From the NCBI RefSeq assembly GCF_012516375.2, contig NZ_CP051204.2, forward strand, positions 2,976,001 through 3,040,000: a stretch of 64,000 nt of DNA, given 5' to 3'. The notes beneath the pieces are model-generated. The model was not told where the DNA came from, made no database searches, and was given only the letters and a program-made list of their open reading frames with translations. The DNA comes from Chitinophaga oryzae. Its GTDB lineage: Bacteria; Bacteroidota; Bacteroidia; Chitinophagales; Chitinophagaceae. Both the position numbers and the translations under genes were made by a program. Of this stretch, positions 18,551-27,139 are shown piece by piece (position 1 is the stretch's first letter; the number at the start of each line of letters is the position of its first letter).

Positions 18551-19390
18551 ATGAAGCAACCTTTTCAGAAAATAAGCATTTTAAGCTGCGGCTGGTTGGG
18601 CAAGCCGCTGGCACTGGAGCTGCAACGCAGGGGACATGCCGTGAAGGGCGCCCGTACATCTGCCGGAGGCGTGGAAGAGTTGAAGGCAGCAGGAATTGAG
18701 GGGTATGTGGTGGTGTTAAACGAGGTACGCCCGGAAGCGCCTGATGCCTTCTGGGATGCCGATGTGCTGGTTGTCAATGTACCGCCGCGTAACAGGGAGA
18801 GGGAGGTACAGGCACATATACAGGAGGTCCGTGCGCTGCGGGAAAAGCTGGAGACCACCGCCGTTAAAAAGGTACTTTTCGTAAGTTCCACATCGGTATA
18901 TGCCGATGTCAACGGGGAAGTCACAGAAACGAATTCGGTCATGCCCGATACACCTAATGGCGCTGCTTTGCGGGAGGTGGAGCAAGTGCTGCTGCAATCC
19001 CCGGTTTTCCGTACTACCATACTGCGCTTTGGTGGCCTGATCGGTTACGACCGCGTGCCCACAGCGGAAATATTACAGTCCCCGCGCCGTAACAACGATG
19101 TGCCGATGAACGTCACACACCGGGACGATGCTATCGCCATCATTTGCCGGCTCATAGAAGAAGATGTCTGGGGCGAAGTCTTTAACGCCTGCGCCACCGG
19201 TCATCCGTTCCGCTACGAGTATTACAGCGCCGCTGCCCGGGCGTTTGGCCTGCCGCTGCCGGAGAAACAACCGGTTGCCGCACTGCCCTTCAAAACGGTG
19301 AATTCCGACAAGCTGAAACAACGGCTCGGCTATACGTTTATCTACGATGATCCGTTGAGGATATTTGATGTGTGGGGAATGGGAAAATGA
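18551..19390 (+). CDS. NAD(P)-binding SDR-like protein of the YeeZ type
   Basis: 279 residues. A Rossmann start with a changed glycine motif (SCGWLGKPLALELQRRGH), then VNVPPRN, VLFVSSTSVYADVNGEVTE and LRFGGLIGY, as in YeeZ-like extended SDR proteins. The usual YxxxK dyad is not clearly present (VYADV occurs without a following lysine), so catalysis is uncertain. It follows cbiB by 7 bp and is probably cotranscribed, but no step of cobalamin synthesis needs such an enzyme. Confidence 0.8.
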   Translation: MKQPFQKISILSCGWLGKPLALELQRRGHAVKGARTSAGGVEELKAAGIEGYVVVLNEVRPEAPDAFWDADVLVVNVPPRNREREVQAHIQEVRALREKLETTAVKKVLFVSSTSVYADVNGEVTETNSVMPDTPNGAALREVEQVLLQSPVFRTTILRFGGLIGYDRVPTAEILQSPRRNNDVPMNVTHRDDAIAIICRLIEEDVWGEVFNACATGHPFRYEYYSAAARAFGLPLPEKQPVAALPFKTVNSDKLKQRLGYTFIYDDPLRIFDVWGMGK

Positions 19391-19403
19391 GTATTTTAGA
19401 CAG

Positions 19404-20048
19404 ATGAAAAAATCCCTGTACCTGCTCTGCTATTGTCTGGCGGCAAGTTGCGGTCACCCGCCGGTTCCAGTTCAGACAAAGTCTGCTGCTGACAGCGTGG
19501 CGCCTGTTTCTCCGGATAGCTTATCTTTCTCTTACAACGGATTGTGGCTTACTGCGACCGCAGGAAAAGACAGTATAACGTTAACGTACCAACTACCCAC
19601 AGATACGATGCACCGTCATGTGGGGTTCCGGTATCCGTTGTACACCGGTGTGGCATTTCCTGCGGAGGGAATAGCGGTTTTGCATAAGAACGGATATACC
19701 GCTGCCCCGGCCGGTCTGATAGGGGATAGCTTGTTACTGCTGCCCCTGATCAATCATGTATCCAATGGATTATCATTATATATCATTAACCTCCGAAGCG
19801 GAAAGGTGTCCGAAAGAGACTACAGGACTGCCTTGCCACATGTCTGGCTTAATGAGGACAATCATACTTTGTTGCTTTCTGATAGCCGTCAGCTATATCA
19901 TGACAGTATGAGCCTTTACCGCTCTTACCGATGTGTTGTTGTCGAAAACGAACTCGAAAAGCAGGCCGTCGGTCGGCTGCTTTTTCCACCCGGCAAGGAC
20001 GCCGATATGATGATAACGAGGACGGCCGCACAAAAACTCCTGCAATAA
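19404..20048 (+). CDS. Putative lipoprotein of unknown function
   Basis: 214 residues from the ATG at 19404, chosen because it begins a lipoprotein signal (MKKSLYLLCYCLAASC, Cys16 as lipidated residue). The body is mostly beta-strand-like with no recognised domain. It lies 13 bp after the SDR gene and 1 bp before the next small membrane protein, so it may share their transcript. Confidence 0.6.
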   Translation: MKKSLYLLCYCLAASCGHPPVPVQTKSAADSVAPVSPDSLSFSYNGLWLTATAGKDSITLTYQLPTDTMHRHVGFRYPLYTGVAFPAEGIAVLHKNGYTAAPAGLIGDSLLLLPLINHVSNGLSLYIINLRSGKVSERDYRTALPHVWLNEDNHTLLLSDSRQLYHDSMSLYRSYRCVVVENELEKQAVGRLLFPPGKDADMMITRTAAQKLLQ

Positions 20049-20049
20049 C

Positions 20050-20328
20050 ATGGTATCATTAGTCAGAAAAATATGTTGCTCAGGCGTGATCGCCGTGTTC
20101 CCGCTGTTCGTGACGGCATTGCTGACGTTCAGCTTTCAGGACCCCATTCCCTTGCTGCATAACTGGTGGCTGGGAGCTTCGCTCCTCTGGAGCGCTTTCT
20201 TTTATGCGATGATCAGTCCCCTTTTTTACCGGAAATATCCCTTGATTTTTCGTTGTCTGATTTCGGTAGGACTCCTTTCTTTTTTATTGGGTGGTGTTGC
20301 GTTTGGGTATTATTATCTGTTGGGATAA
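20050..20328 (+). CDS. Small three-helix membrane protein, unknown
   Basis: 92 residues with three hydrophobic segments (about 10-30, 38-55, 65-90). It starts one base after the stop of the lipoprotein gene, which supports a real, coupled gene. No family recognised. Confidence 0.5.
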   Translation: MVSLVRKICCSGVIAVFPLFVTALLTFSFQDPIPLLHNWWLGASLLWSAFFYAMISPLFYRKYPLIFRCLISVGLLSFLLGGVAFGYYYLLG

Positions 20329-20454
20329 TCTTTGGAAATGCTGCTGTGTAAGGGGTTTTGATAGATTTATTATCAGCGTGATCGGATTTCTGTCATTTGA
20401 TGGTTGGTGTAAAAAGATGCTTTAATTTAGCGAAACAATAATAATTTTTTGATC

Positions 20455-20928
20455 ATGGAGTTACAGCTGATTTTAACCAAACTGGATGTCCTGGATGAAA
20501 AATTCGATCGCAGGTTTAACGCATTGGAAACGCAGATCGGCACGCTGGAGACTAACGTCAGCTCACTGGAGACTAACGTCAGTTCACTGGCAGCTCACGT
20601 CAACTCACTGGAGACTAACGTCAGTTCACTGGCAGCTCACGTCAACTCACTGGAGACTAACGTCAGTTCACTGGAAGTCCGTATGTGCTCACTGGAAGGG
20701 CATATGGGTTCACTGGAAAATCGCATGGGAACGATGGAGCTTCGCATGAATTCACTGGAAAAGAAAGTGGGTTCACTGGAAGCCAAAGTAGACATGCGCT
20801 TTAGCGTGGTAGATCTTCGTTTTGAGGCGTTGGACAGTGTCTTGTGCATCATCCGGGAAGACATCGGGAAAATCGCGGAATGGGTACCCTTCCGCACGCC
20901 GCCGCTAACACCGGTAAGGCGCGGTTAA
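20455..20928 (+). CDS. Coiled-coil protein built from heptad repeats
   Basis: 157 residues from the ATG at 20455; a TTG two codons upstream is in frame. Residues about 28-115 are twelve consecutive 7-residue units beginning S-L/M and carrying a hydrophobic residue (mostly V or M) four positions after the leucine, e.g. SLETNVS, SLAAHVN, SLEVRMC, SLEGHMG. This is a canonical heptad, so the protein should be a long rod-like coiled coil, probably oligomeric. There is no signal peptide or membrane segment. Function unknown. The first six units are nearly identical at DNA level. Confidence 0.75.
   Translation: MELQLILTKLDVLDEKFDRRFNALETQIGTLETNVSSLETNVSSLAAHVNSLETNVSSLAAHVNSLETNVSSLEVRMCSLEGHMGSLENRMGTMELRMNSLEKKVGSLEAKVDMRFSVVDLRFEALDSVLCIIREDIGKIAEWVPFRTPPLTPVRRG
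20550..20690 (+). repeat. 21-bp / 42-bp tandem repeats inside the coiled-coil gene
   Basis: Units such as CTGGAGACTAACGTCAGTTCA recur at 21-bp spacing and in part alternate with CTGGCAGCTCACGTCAACTCA, giving a 42-bp higher-order unit. Near identity suggests recent unequal crossover or slippage. Because the unit is a multiple of three, length changes keep the frame. Confidence 0.85.
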
Positions 20929-20971
20929 TAAGCTGCGAACATTGTCCACATTGTTACATGGAATCAATCGG

Positions 20972-21005
20972 GCCTGCTGCTTTTCGCAGTGGGCTTTTTT
21001 ATTTT
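20972..21005 (+). terminator. Intrinsic terminator after the coiled-coil gene
   Basis: 9-bp stem GCCTGCTGC (20972-20980) with GCAGTGGGC (20986-20994), two G-U pairs, loop TTTTC, then TTTTTTATTTT. Confidence 0.75.
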
Positions 21006-21122
21006 GCCGTTCGTCCCGGCCGCGTGTTTTTTTGTCAGCTAAAAACATTAAATTGTATAGCTGTTTAATGCCAACGACAGCCATTTCTCTGATTTACCTA
21101 AACTCTAAACCTAAACGTAGCC

Positions 21123-21449
21123 GTGAACCTGCTATTCATAGGCATTATCGCCTTGTCCCTATGGTTGCTGTACCTCCAGTACAAAAGCAATGCCCGCAAA
21201 AGAAGCCGTATGCTGACCCCGGTGCGGCCAGCCAGCATCCTGAAAATAAACAGTTATACCTCTTTCGGCATTATGGCCACCGTACAGTTCAAAGACGACG
21301 GTTGTCCGCAGCCGGGCGACCGTATCCAGCGCGAAGAGGGAAGCCTGTACAAGATTACCGGCGTTTTGCCCGAAAAAAGCACCGAAAAAGAAACCGGGCA
21401 GTTGGAGCCTGCCAAAAGAGTGTGGGACTGCCGTCTTGAAAAGCTATAA
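21123..21449 (+). CDS. Small membrane-anchored protein of unknown function
   Basis: 108 residues from a GTG start. One N-terminal hydrophobic segment (LLFIGIIALSLWLLYLQY), then a small soluble beta-rich domain (GIMATVQFKDDGCPQPGDRI, LYKITGVLP) resembling a compact barrel. Convergent with the glycosylase-like gene, 9 bp apart. No family recognised. Confidence 0.45.
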   Translation: MNLLFIGIIALSLWLLYLQYKSNARKRSRMLTPVRPASILKINSYTSFGIMATVQFKDDGCPQPGDRIQREEGSLYKITGVLPEKSTEKETGQLEPAKRVWDCRLEKL

Positions 21450-21458
21450 TCCTGTCCA

Positions 21459-22145
21459 TTACAGTTCGAAGGCGGTAAGATACTTATCTACATACGTCTC
21501 CTTTGTCTTACTCTTATACTGCATCACAAACCTGGGATGCTCCAGTGGGACCACCTTTTCGAAGAACTGTTCTTTTTTGTTCAGGGCTTCGAAGAAAGCG
21601 GCATTTTTGCCGGTGCCCATCACGTAGCATATGGAAGTGTCGATGTCCCAGGCAAGCTGTGTGCGGAGGTTTTCTATAATGAAAGGGGTGACGGCTTTCG
21701 TCAGTGCCGGGCTGTCGTAATAGTTGTAGTTGATCTCTTTACCGCCGGGTTGCAGTTTGGTGAAGCCGAGCGGGCATACGGCGCTGATGTAAAACTGATG
21801 ATAGAACTTTTTCACGCCGCCATAGGCGTCTATCACGTCGTAAACAAATACCGATGAAGGCTCATGGCTTTTAAACCCCTGTATGTTGATGCCGCATTTT
21901 TCGGCCATCCGTTTGGTGTCGGTGAAGGGCACGCCCGTAGCGCCGGAGCCAAGGCGGCCGGGATTAATGCCCAGTATCATCCGGCGGCGGGAATGATCGT
22001 CGTAATATTTCTTATAAAACTGCTCCATGATCCCGTTGATCTCCGGGTTTTCGCGGAACGGGTTCATAATGCGGATACCGGCGGGCAGGCGTCCGCTGAA
22101 TACAAGGTTTTTATTAAAATCGATGATCTGGTCTGCAAATGTCAT
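21459..22145 (-). CDS. SMUG1/uracil-DNA glycosylase-like protein (DUF4918 type)
   Basis: 228 residues. The N-terminal active-site motif of SMUG-like glycosylases is seen in ILGINPGRLGSGATGVPFTD (about 57-76). The C-terminal loop EHPRFVMQYK corresponds to the HPS-type DNA-intercalation motif. It should remove uracil or a damaged base in base excision repair. The Asn in GINPG is in the place of the catalytic asparagine of SMUG1. Single gene between a convergent small protein and the hybrid kinase. Confidence 0.8.
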   Translation of the reverse strand: MTFADQIIDFNKNLVFSGRLPAGIRIMNPFRENPEINGIMEQFYKKYYDDHSRRRMILGINPGRLGSGATGVPFTDTKRMAEKCGINIQGFKSHEPSSVFVYDVIDAYGGVKKFYHQFYISAVCPLGFTKLQPGGKEINYNYYDSPALTKAVTPFIIENLRTQLAWDIDTSICYVMGTGKNAAFFEALNKKEQFFEKVVPLEHPRFVMQYKSKTKETYVDKYLTAFEL

Positions 22146-22184
22146 TCGCTCAAGATATAACAGAAACCGGGAATATCCTGAAGT

Positions 22185-24311
22185 TTATACCAGCAGGCCG
22201 TGTGCGGCGATTTTTTCAAGGATGTCCTCTTCGCGGTATGGTTTCATGATGTAGTCATTCAGACCGCTGTTCATATAGCTGGCCACATCATCGTCCAGTA
22301 TATTACCGGTGATAGCGATGATGGTGACGCCGGCCTTTTTCTTGTCCGGCAGCTGCCGTATCTGTTGTGTCAGCGCGATACCGTCCATCCCGGGAAGATC
22401 GATGTCTGTCAGGACCATATCGAAAGATTCGCGGGAATAGATGGTCAGCGCCTCTTCGGCGGAACCGGTGATGACATGTGAGATCCCAAGCCTGTCCAGC
22501 AGCAAGGCCAGCAGTTTTTGGTTCAGCACACTGTCTTCCACCACCAGCAGTTTGATCTGTGCAGGTGTGGCTGGGGTGTCAGGGGATTCGGTAGTGTTGT
22601 TCACGGGCATGGTAATTTTTATGGTACCGGGTGTTTGTACAACAGCGGGATACCTTATTTCAAAATTGAACGTAGTGCCTTTTCCGGGAGTACTCTTCAC
22701 TTCAATTTTTCCGTCATGAAGATCGATAATTTTTTTGGCAATATACAGCCCGAGGCCGCTGCCTTTGGCAATACCGTTGCTGCCTTGCGTAAACGCGTCA
22801 AACAGGGTAGGGAGGACGTCTGCAGGGATACCGCTGCCGGTATCTTTGACAGACACCTGCAACAGCTCGCCGTCACGCAGGTAAGCCGTAACCGTCACTT
22901 CCCCCTTGCTGGTGTATTTAATGGCATTGGCGACCAGGTTGATCAGCACCTGCTTCAGCCGGAACGCATCTCCGTACACCATTTGTGTGGTGGGGAAGTA
23001 AATACACGGCTGCAATCGGAGCGATTTGATATTGGCCTGCACCTGCAAACTTCTGCAGACCTCTTCGATGGCGATACGGGGTGAGAATTTCTCCTGCTTC
23101 AGCGAAGGTTTGCCGCTCTCCATCTGTGTGTAATCCAGTACATTATTAACCACCGACAACAGCATCTCTGCGGAATTGCGGATAGCGGCGGAAGTCTCCC
23201 CGGGCTGCTCCCGCTCCAGCTGGCTGGTATAACCCAGCAGGGAGTGGATCGGCGTCCGTATTTCGTGGCTCATGGTAGAGGCAAATTCACTCTTCTGCCG
23301 CGCGAATTTCTCCGCCTGCTGCTTGGAACGAAGCAGGGCGAGATCATACCGGTACAACCGGATGATACCATAAATGATGATACCGGTCAATAATAACAAT
23401 AAAGGAATTTCCCAATAGGTGTGCCGGTCCATGGTGTAAAGGGAGTTGCCGATGTTCTGGCTCAACAGGGACCGTTTCTTGTCCGTTTCCGCCACCATGT
23501 TTTTCCGCAGATTGGCCAGCACCTGCTGAAGGGCGTTGAATAACCTTTGATTGGCCATTACCAGCGCATATTCTTTACGGTTAAGATTGGCATGACTCTG
23601 CGCCGCCTGCCGCATGAACTGCTGGTAACTCTGTTGCATCCGCTTCAGGTCTGCCGCAGAAATCACGGTGCCCTGGCTGTCGCCGCCGGCATCCCGTTTG
23701 ATGACCTTTATTTCCTGGTTGGTCTGCACCGCCGCCTTGTTGGAAATGGCGTCCTTGATGCGGCCCAGCAGTTTCTTTTTAGGTTTTACCGTGGAAGACG
23801 AGGAAGTGATAATGGTATCTATCTGTTCCCGCTGCGGCAGTTTTATCTTTTTCAGTTCCTGTATCACGACCGGCGTGGCGGTAGTATCCCATTGCTGCGA
23901 CAGTTGCAGCAGGGAGTCCACATACAGCCGGGTATGGAGAAACAACTGTGTCTTCGCTTCCTTGTCTGCCAGCAGCTCCTGCACTTGTTTCTGTTTGGAG
24001 ACTGTGCCGATAGCAGTATCAATATGAGAACTCACCGCCTCCAGGGAAGCTACGTACGAGTGGAGATAAGCCGGATCGTAAGTAAGGGTGTAAAAACGGA
24101 AATCATTGTCAGCTGCATATAACAATTGCACGGCCTGGTCAATATGCCCCGCGTCCGTTTTGGTGGCCACAAGGTCCCTCACACCCGCACTCAACTGGTC
24201 GGAAGCCCGCTTGCGCAGCACAATAATCATAAAGAAAGTAACCAGGATGATTACCATCAGGATGACGACTGCGAACCGGAAAAAACTTTTTCTTTCGTGG
24301 GCGTTGTACAT
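22185..24311 (-). CDS. Hybrid sensor histidine kinase with receiver domain
   Basis: 708 residues from the ATG at 24311. Order: membrane helix (about 10-32), a long helical extracytoplasmic sensor region (about 33-300, CHASE3-like in look), second helix (about 305-325), HisKA with phospho-His349 (STMSHEIRTPIH), HATPase with NLVANAIKYT, DTGSGIP and GSGLGLYIAKK, then a C-terminal receiver with phospho-acceptor Asp636 (VLTDIDLPGMDG) and the usual lysine (YIMKPYREED). There is no output domain, so the phosphate is probably relayed elsewhere. No cognate regulator is adjacent; target genes unknown. Confidence 0.92.
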   Translation of the reverse strand: MYNAHERKSFFRFAVVILMVIILVTFFMIIVLRKRASDQLSAGVRDLVATKTDAGHIDQAVQLLYAADNDFRFYTLTYDPAYLHSYVASLEAVSSHIDTAIGTVSKQKQVQELLADKEAKTQLFLHTRLYVDSLLQLSQQWDTTATPVVIQELKKIKLPQREQIDTIITSSSSTVKPKKKLLGRIKDAISNKAAVQTNQEIKVIKRDAGGDSQGTVISAADLKRMQQSYQQFMRQAAQSHANLNRKEYALVMANQRLFNALQQVLANLRKNMVAETDKKRSLLSQNIGNSLYTMDRHTYWEIPLLLLLTGIIIYGIIRLYRYDLALLRSKQQAEKFARQKSEFASTMSHEIRTPIHSLLGYTSQLEREQPGETSAAIRNSAEMLLSVVNNVLDYTQMESGKPSLKQEKFSPRIAIEEVCRSLQVQANIKSLRLQPCIYFPTTQMVYGDAFRLKQVLINLVANAIKYTSKGEVTVTAYLRDGELLQVSVKDTGSGIPADVLPTLFDAFTQGSNGIAKGSGLGLYIAKKIIDLHDGKIEVKSTPGKGTTFNFEIRYPAVVQTPGTIKITMPVNNTTESPDTPATPAQIKLLVVEDSVLNQKLLALLLDRLGISHVITGSAEEALTIYSRESFDMVLTDIDLPGMDGIALTQQIRQLPDKKKAGVTIIAITGNILDDDVASYMNSGLNDYIMKPYREEDILEKIAAHGLLV

Positions 24312-24570
24312 TATTGCATGGATTGGTAGTTGGCACGAAAGAGTCAATGTCACTCTCCGGCGATGTGAAATTAACTCATTTTCCGTATCGCTGGTAAAAG
24401 CCACTTATAGTGAATATGTTGATGGGTATGTGTTTTGAATACAAATGTTATATATATTATTATTATGTATGTATTATTCGTTTTTTAAATTCTATATTCA
24501 AGTAAATGTTATTTAAAGGTAATTTGTACATTGCCCTCTATTCTGCATCAATAACACTTTCGTGGACGAT

Positions 24571-25794
24571 ATGAAGTACTATCTCTGGATCATAGCCCTG
24601 ATTTGCTCCGGCATACTGACTGCTGCTGCTCAATCCCCTGCACCGGATCCCGGTTACCGCCAGCTGAATGCAAAGAACATCATCGTAAACAGGAACTTTT
24701 ACCTGTTTACCCTGTTGGAACAACTGCCGGCGGTCAGTGACCTCCTGGTGAAAGACACTGTCCAGCAACGCTGGAACAATATCTTCCGCGGAAAGCTCCG
24801 GTCGTCCCGCACACCGGAAGACCTCCGGTTTGACGACGCAACGGTCGCCCGGTTCAGCACCCGCTGGACGCAATTGCTGCAGCAACACCCCCGGGAAATG
24901 GGTGTCCTCCTGCAGCACATGCGCCGCTCCGGTTTTTTCCAACTGTATGCCGCCAGCCCCGACAGCACGCTGCTGACAAAAGCCTGGCAGGATGCCGCCC
25001 GTGGCGTGAACTATATCCTCAACGCCTATACGACCAATAAAGGGTTCCGGTACCCTAAAATAGATTCAGCCGCCTTTTACGTAGAAAGCCCGGCTTATAA
25101 GGACTCGCTGACGCAGCTGTTGAGCACCCGGAAAAAAACACGTGCCCCGTTGTTTTTCCAGTCGTCGCTGGAGGTGGCGATCGGGCTGCTGCTGCTCAAC
25201 AAACACGATGAGTGCGCCCGGTACATGCCCCTGGAAGAAACTAACGCCGGCGCCTATGCGAAAGTGAAGTCGGTCAACTGGGACAAATACACCTACTCTG
25301 CATTGCTCATCCCCGGCGCCGGTCCGGGTAACAACGATCCTATCAGCGACGCCGGCAAAAACCGCTGCCGTATCGGGGCGGAGATGTACCGGAAAGGGAG
25401 CGCGCCGTTTATCATCGTCTCCGGAGGACATGTGCATCCGTTCGGAACGCCTTATGCAGAAGCCGTAGAGATGAAGAAATATATGGTCGATGAACTGAAA
25501 GTACCGGCAAACGCCATCATCGTGGAACCCCATGCCCGGCATACCACCACCAATGTGCGCAATGCCGTCCGCATCGCCTGGAAAAGCGGCATGCCCCTGC
25601 AAAAACGGATGCTGTGCGTTTCAGATGCGATGCAACTCTATTATGTGAGCAGCCCGGTGTTCGGCAAACGCTGTGAAGAGGAACTGAACTACCAGCCGGC
25701 GGTTGACATACAGCAGGCCGACCTGTACTATCTCTCTTTTATGCCGGACCTGCAATCGCTGCAGGCCAATTCCATGGATCCCCTCGATCCGTGA
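24571..25794 (+). CDS. Exported YdcF/DUF218-family protein
   Basis: 407 residues from the ATG at 24571, which begins a signal peptide (MKYYLWIIALICSG... AAAQS); a GTG at 24562 is also in frame. The N-terminal 200 residues are helical and not recognised. The C-terminal domain (about 235-385) is DUF218: ALLIPGAGPG, RIGAEMYRKG, PFIIVSGGHVHP, IIVEPHARHTTTNVRNA. DUF218 proteins (YdcF, ElyC, SanA) are linked to envelope integrity, mostly without a known reaction. The 259-bp spacer upstream is AT-rich with no clear signal. Confidence 0.82.
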   Translation: MKYYLWIIALICSGILTAAAQSPAPDPGYRQLNAKNIIVNRNFYLFTLLEQLPAVSDLLVKDTVQQRWNNIFRGKLRSSRTPEDLRFDDATVARFSTRWTQLLQQHPREMGVLLQHMRRSGFFQLYAASPDSTLLTKAWQDAARGVNYILNAYTTNKGFRYPKIDSAAFYVESPAYKDSLTQLLSTRKKTRAPLFFQSSLEVAIGLLLLNKHDECARYMPLEETNAGAYAKVKSVNWDKYTYSALLIPGAGPGNNDPISDAGKNRCRIGAEMYRKGSAPFIIVSGGHVHPFGTPYAEAVEMKKYMVDELKVPANAIIVEPHARHTTTNVRNAVRIAWKSGMPLQKRMLCVSDAMQLYYVSSPVFGKRCEEELNYQPAVDIQQADLYYLSFMPDLQSLQANSMDPLDP

Positions 25795-25855
25795 TCGTGA
25801 TATACAATATGTGCTATGGTAAATCGTCTTTCTTCCTGTTCATAAAACACACAAC

Positions 25856-26776
25856 ATGTACACTATCCTCGGCGCCGGTGGCGTAATCGCTAACGAACTG
25901 GCAAAAGAACTGGTAAAAAACGGAAAACAGGTACGCCTGGTAAGCCGCTCCCCGCAAGCTGTTGCCGGTATCACCGACCTGGTGGCTGCCGATATTACGG
26001 ACGCCGCCCAAACCCGCCGCGCCGTAACCGGCGCCAAAGTAGTCTTCCTCACCGCCGGCCTGAAATATGACCATAAGGTTTGGGGCGCCCTTTGGCCCCG
26101 CATCATGACCAACGTCATCGATGCCTGCAAAGCGGAAGGCGCGAAACTGATTTTCTTCGATAACGTATACCCCTACGGGTTAGTCAACGGGCCCATGAAA
26201 GAATCTGAGTCCTATCACCCCGTCAGCAAAAAAGGAAAGATCCGCGCCGCCATCGCTACCCAGCTGATGGACGAGGTAAAAGCCGGCCGCCTTACCGCTA
26301 CCATCGCAAGGGCAGCGGATTTCTACGGCCCCGGCGCGGATAAGACCGGCTTCCTCAACCTGCTGATCATCGATAAATTCCGCAAAAACAGTTCCGCCAT
26401 GTGGCTCGGGAAAGATAACGTCACGCACAGCTACACCTTCACCCCAGATGCAGGCAGAGGACTTTACCTGCTTTCCCAGGATGAATCCTCGTTCAACCAG
26501 GTATGGCACCTGCCCACCAGCAATCCGGCTCCGGACGGGAAAGGGTATATGGCGCTCATCGCTGCACAGATGGGCGTAAAGCCGAAGTATATGAAGCTGA
26601 ACGGATTCCTGATCGGCCTTACCGGTTTGTTCGATACCACCATCCGGGAACTGGGAGAGATGCTGTATCAAAATAACTACCCCTATATCTTTGATTCATC
26701 CAAATTCGAACAACACTTTAATGTAAAACCCACTTCATACGAAGAAGGGGTGAGGCTCACCCTGGAATATCAATAG
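25856..26776 (+). CDS. NAD-dependent epimerase/dehydratase-like protein
   Basis: 306 residues. Rossmann start ILGAGGVIANELAKEL, then VRLVSRSPQ, VVFLTAGLKY, LIFFDNVYPYG and IARAADFYGPG, as in atypical extended SDR proteins. The catalytic Tyr lies in VYPYG without a following YxxxK lysine, so activity is uncertain; redox sensing is possible. Stands alone; the SAM riboswitch promoter begins 24 bp after its stop. Confidence 0.85.
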   Translation: MYTILGAGGVIANELAKELVKNGKQVRLVSRSPQAVAGITDLVAADITDAAQTRRAVTGAKVVFLTAGLKYDHKVWGALWPRIMTNVIDACKAEGAKLIFFDNVYPYGLVNGPMKESESYHPVSKKGKIRAAIATQLMDEVKAGRLTATIARAADFYGPGADKTGFLNLLIIDKFRKNSSAMWLGKDNVTHSYTFTPDAGRGLYLLSQDESSFNQVWHLPTSNPAPDGKGYMALIAAQMGVKPKYMKLNGFLIGLTGLFDTTIRELGEMLYQNNYPYIFDSSKFEQHFNVKPTSYEEGVRLTLEYQ

Positions 26777-26800
26777 TCTACAAAATTTGTAGGAAATAAA

Positions 26801-26831
26801 TTTGGCAGTTTGAATTTGTGTCCTATCTTTG
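26801..26831 (+). promoter_or_regulatory. Bacteroidota-type promoter of the SAM-riboswitch transcript
   Basis: A -33 element TTTG at 26801-26804, a 19-bp spacer and a -7 box TATCTTTG at 26824-26831, all matching the known consensus. Transcription should begin just before the riboswitch. Confidence 0.75.
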
Positions 26832-26849
26832 CACCAGTTCTTTCAATCG

Positions 26850-26956
26850 CTTATCAAGAAAGGAGGAGGGAAATGGCCCGACGATACCTTAGCAACCTTC
26901 ATCAGGGCACTGATGAAAGGTGCTGCATCCATCCCGGCGAAACCGGGAAAGATAAG
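26850..26956 (+). ncRNA. SAM-I (S-box) riboswitch
   Basis: The closing helix P1 is CTTATC (26850-26855) with GATAAG (26951-26956). Between them are the S-box core parts in order: AAGAAAGGAGGAGGGA, ATGGCCC, CCTTAGCAACC, a P3 hairpin (TTCATCAGGGCACTGATGAA), AGGTGCTGCATCCA and the P4 hairpin CCCGGCGAAACCGGG. This aptamer binds S-adenosylmethionine; with SAM bound, transcription ends at the hairpin just downstream. Confidence 0.95.
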
Positions 26957-26999
26957 TATCTACATTTAGAGATTTATTGATTTTCATATTTAGATATTT

Positions 27000-27041
27000 A
27001 AAATGCAGCGAAGAGTACCATTTCTTCGCTGCATTTTTTTT
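27000..27041 (+). terminator. Attenuator terminator of the SAM riboswitch
   Basis: A perfect 15-bp stem (27000-27014 with 27023-27037, core ATGCAGCGAAGA) with an 8-base loop and a T-run. It lies 43 bases after the aptamer and about 100 bases before the start codon, as expected for SAM-dependent transcription attenuation. An antiterminator pairing was not identified with certainty. Confidence 0.88.
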
Positions 27042-27080
27042 AAATCCCTAAATTCCAAAATACCCAAATCCCGAAATTGA
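27041..27080. repeat. Period-8 repeat between attenuator and metB
   Basis: Units AAATCCCT, AAATTCCA, AAATACCC, AAATCCCG in register 8, the same family as the arrays near 3.45, 3.57 and 35.7 kb. Here only one orientation is present. Confidence 0.6.
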
Positions 27081-27139
27081 TTGGCGCTGCATAAGAACTT
27101 GTTTATTCATTTTTTCATCAAATTAAAAAACAAGTAAAG

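Noticed and set aside
20550-20790. CRISPR array
   Set aside because: The repeats are contiguous 21-bp units without spacers and encode regular heptads in an intact frame.
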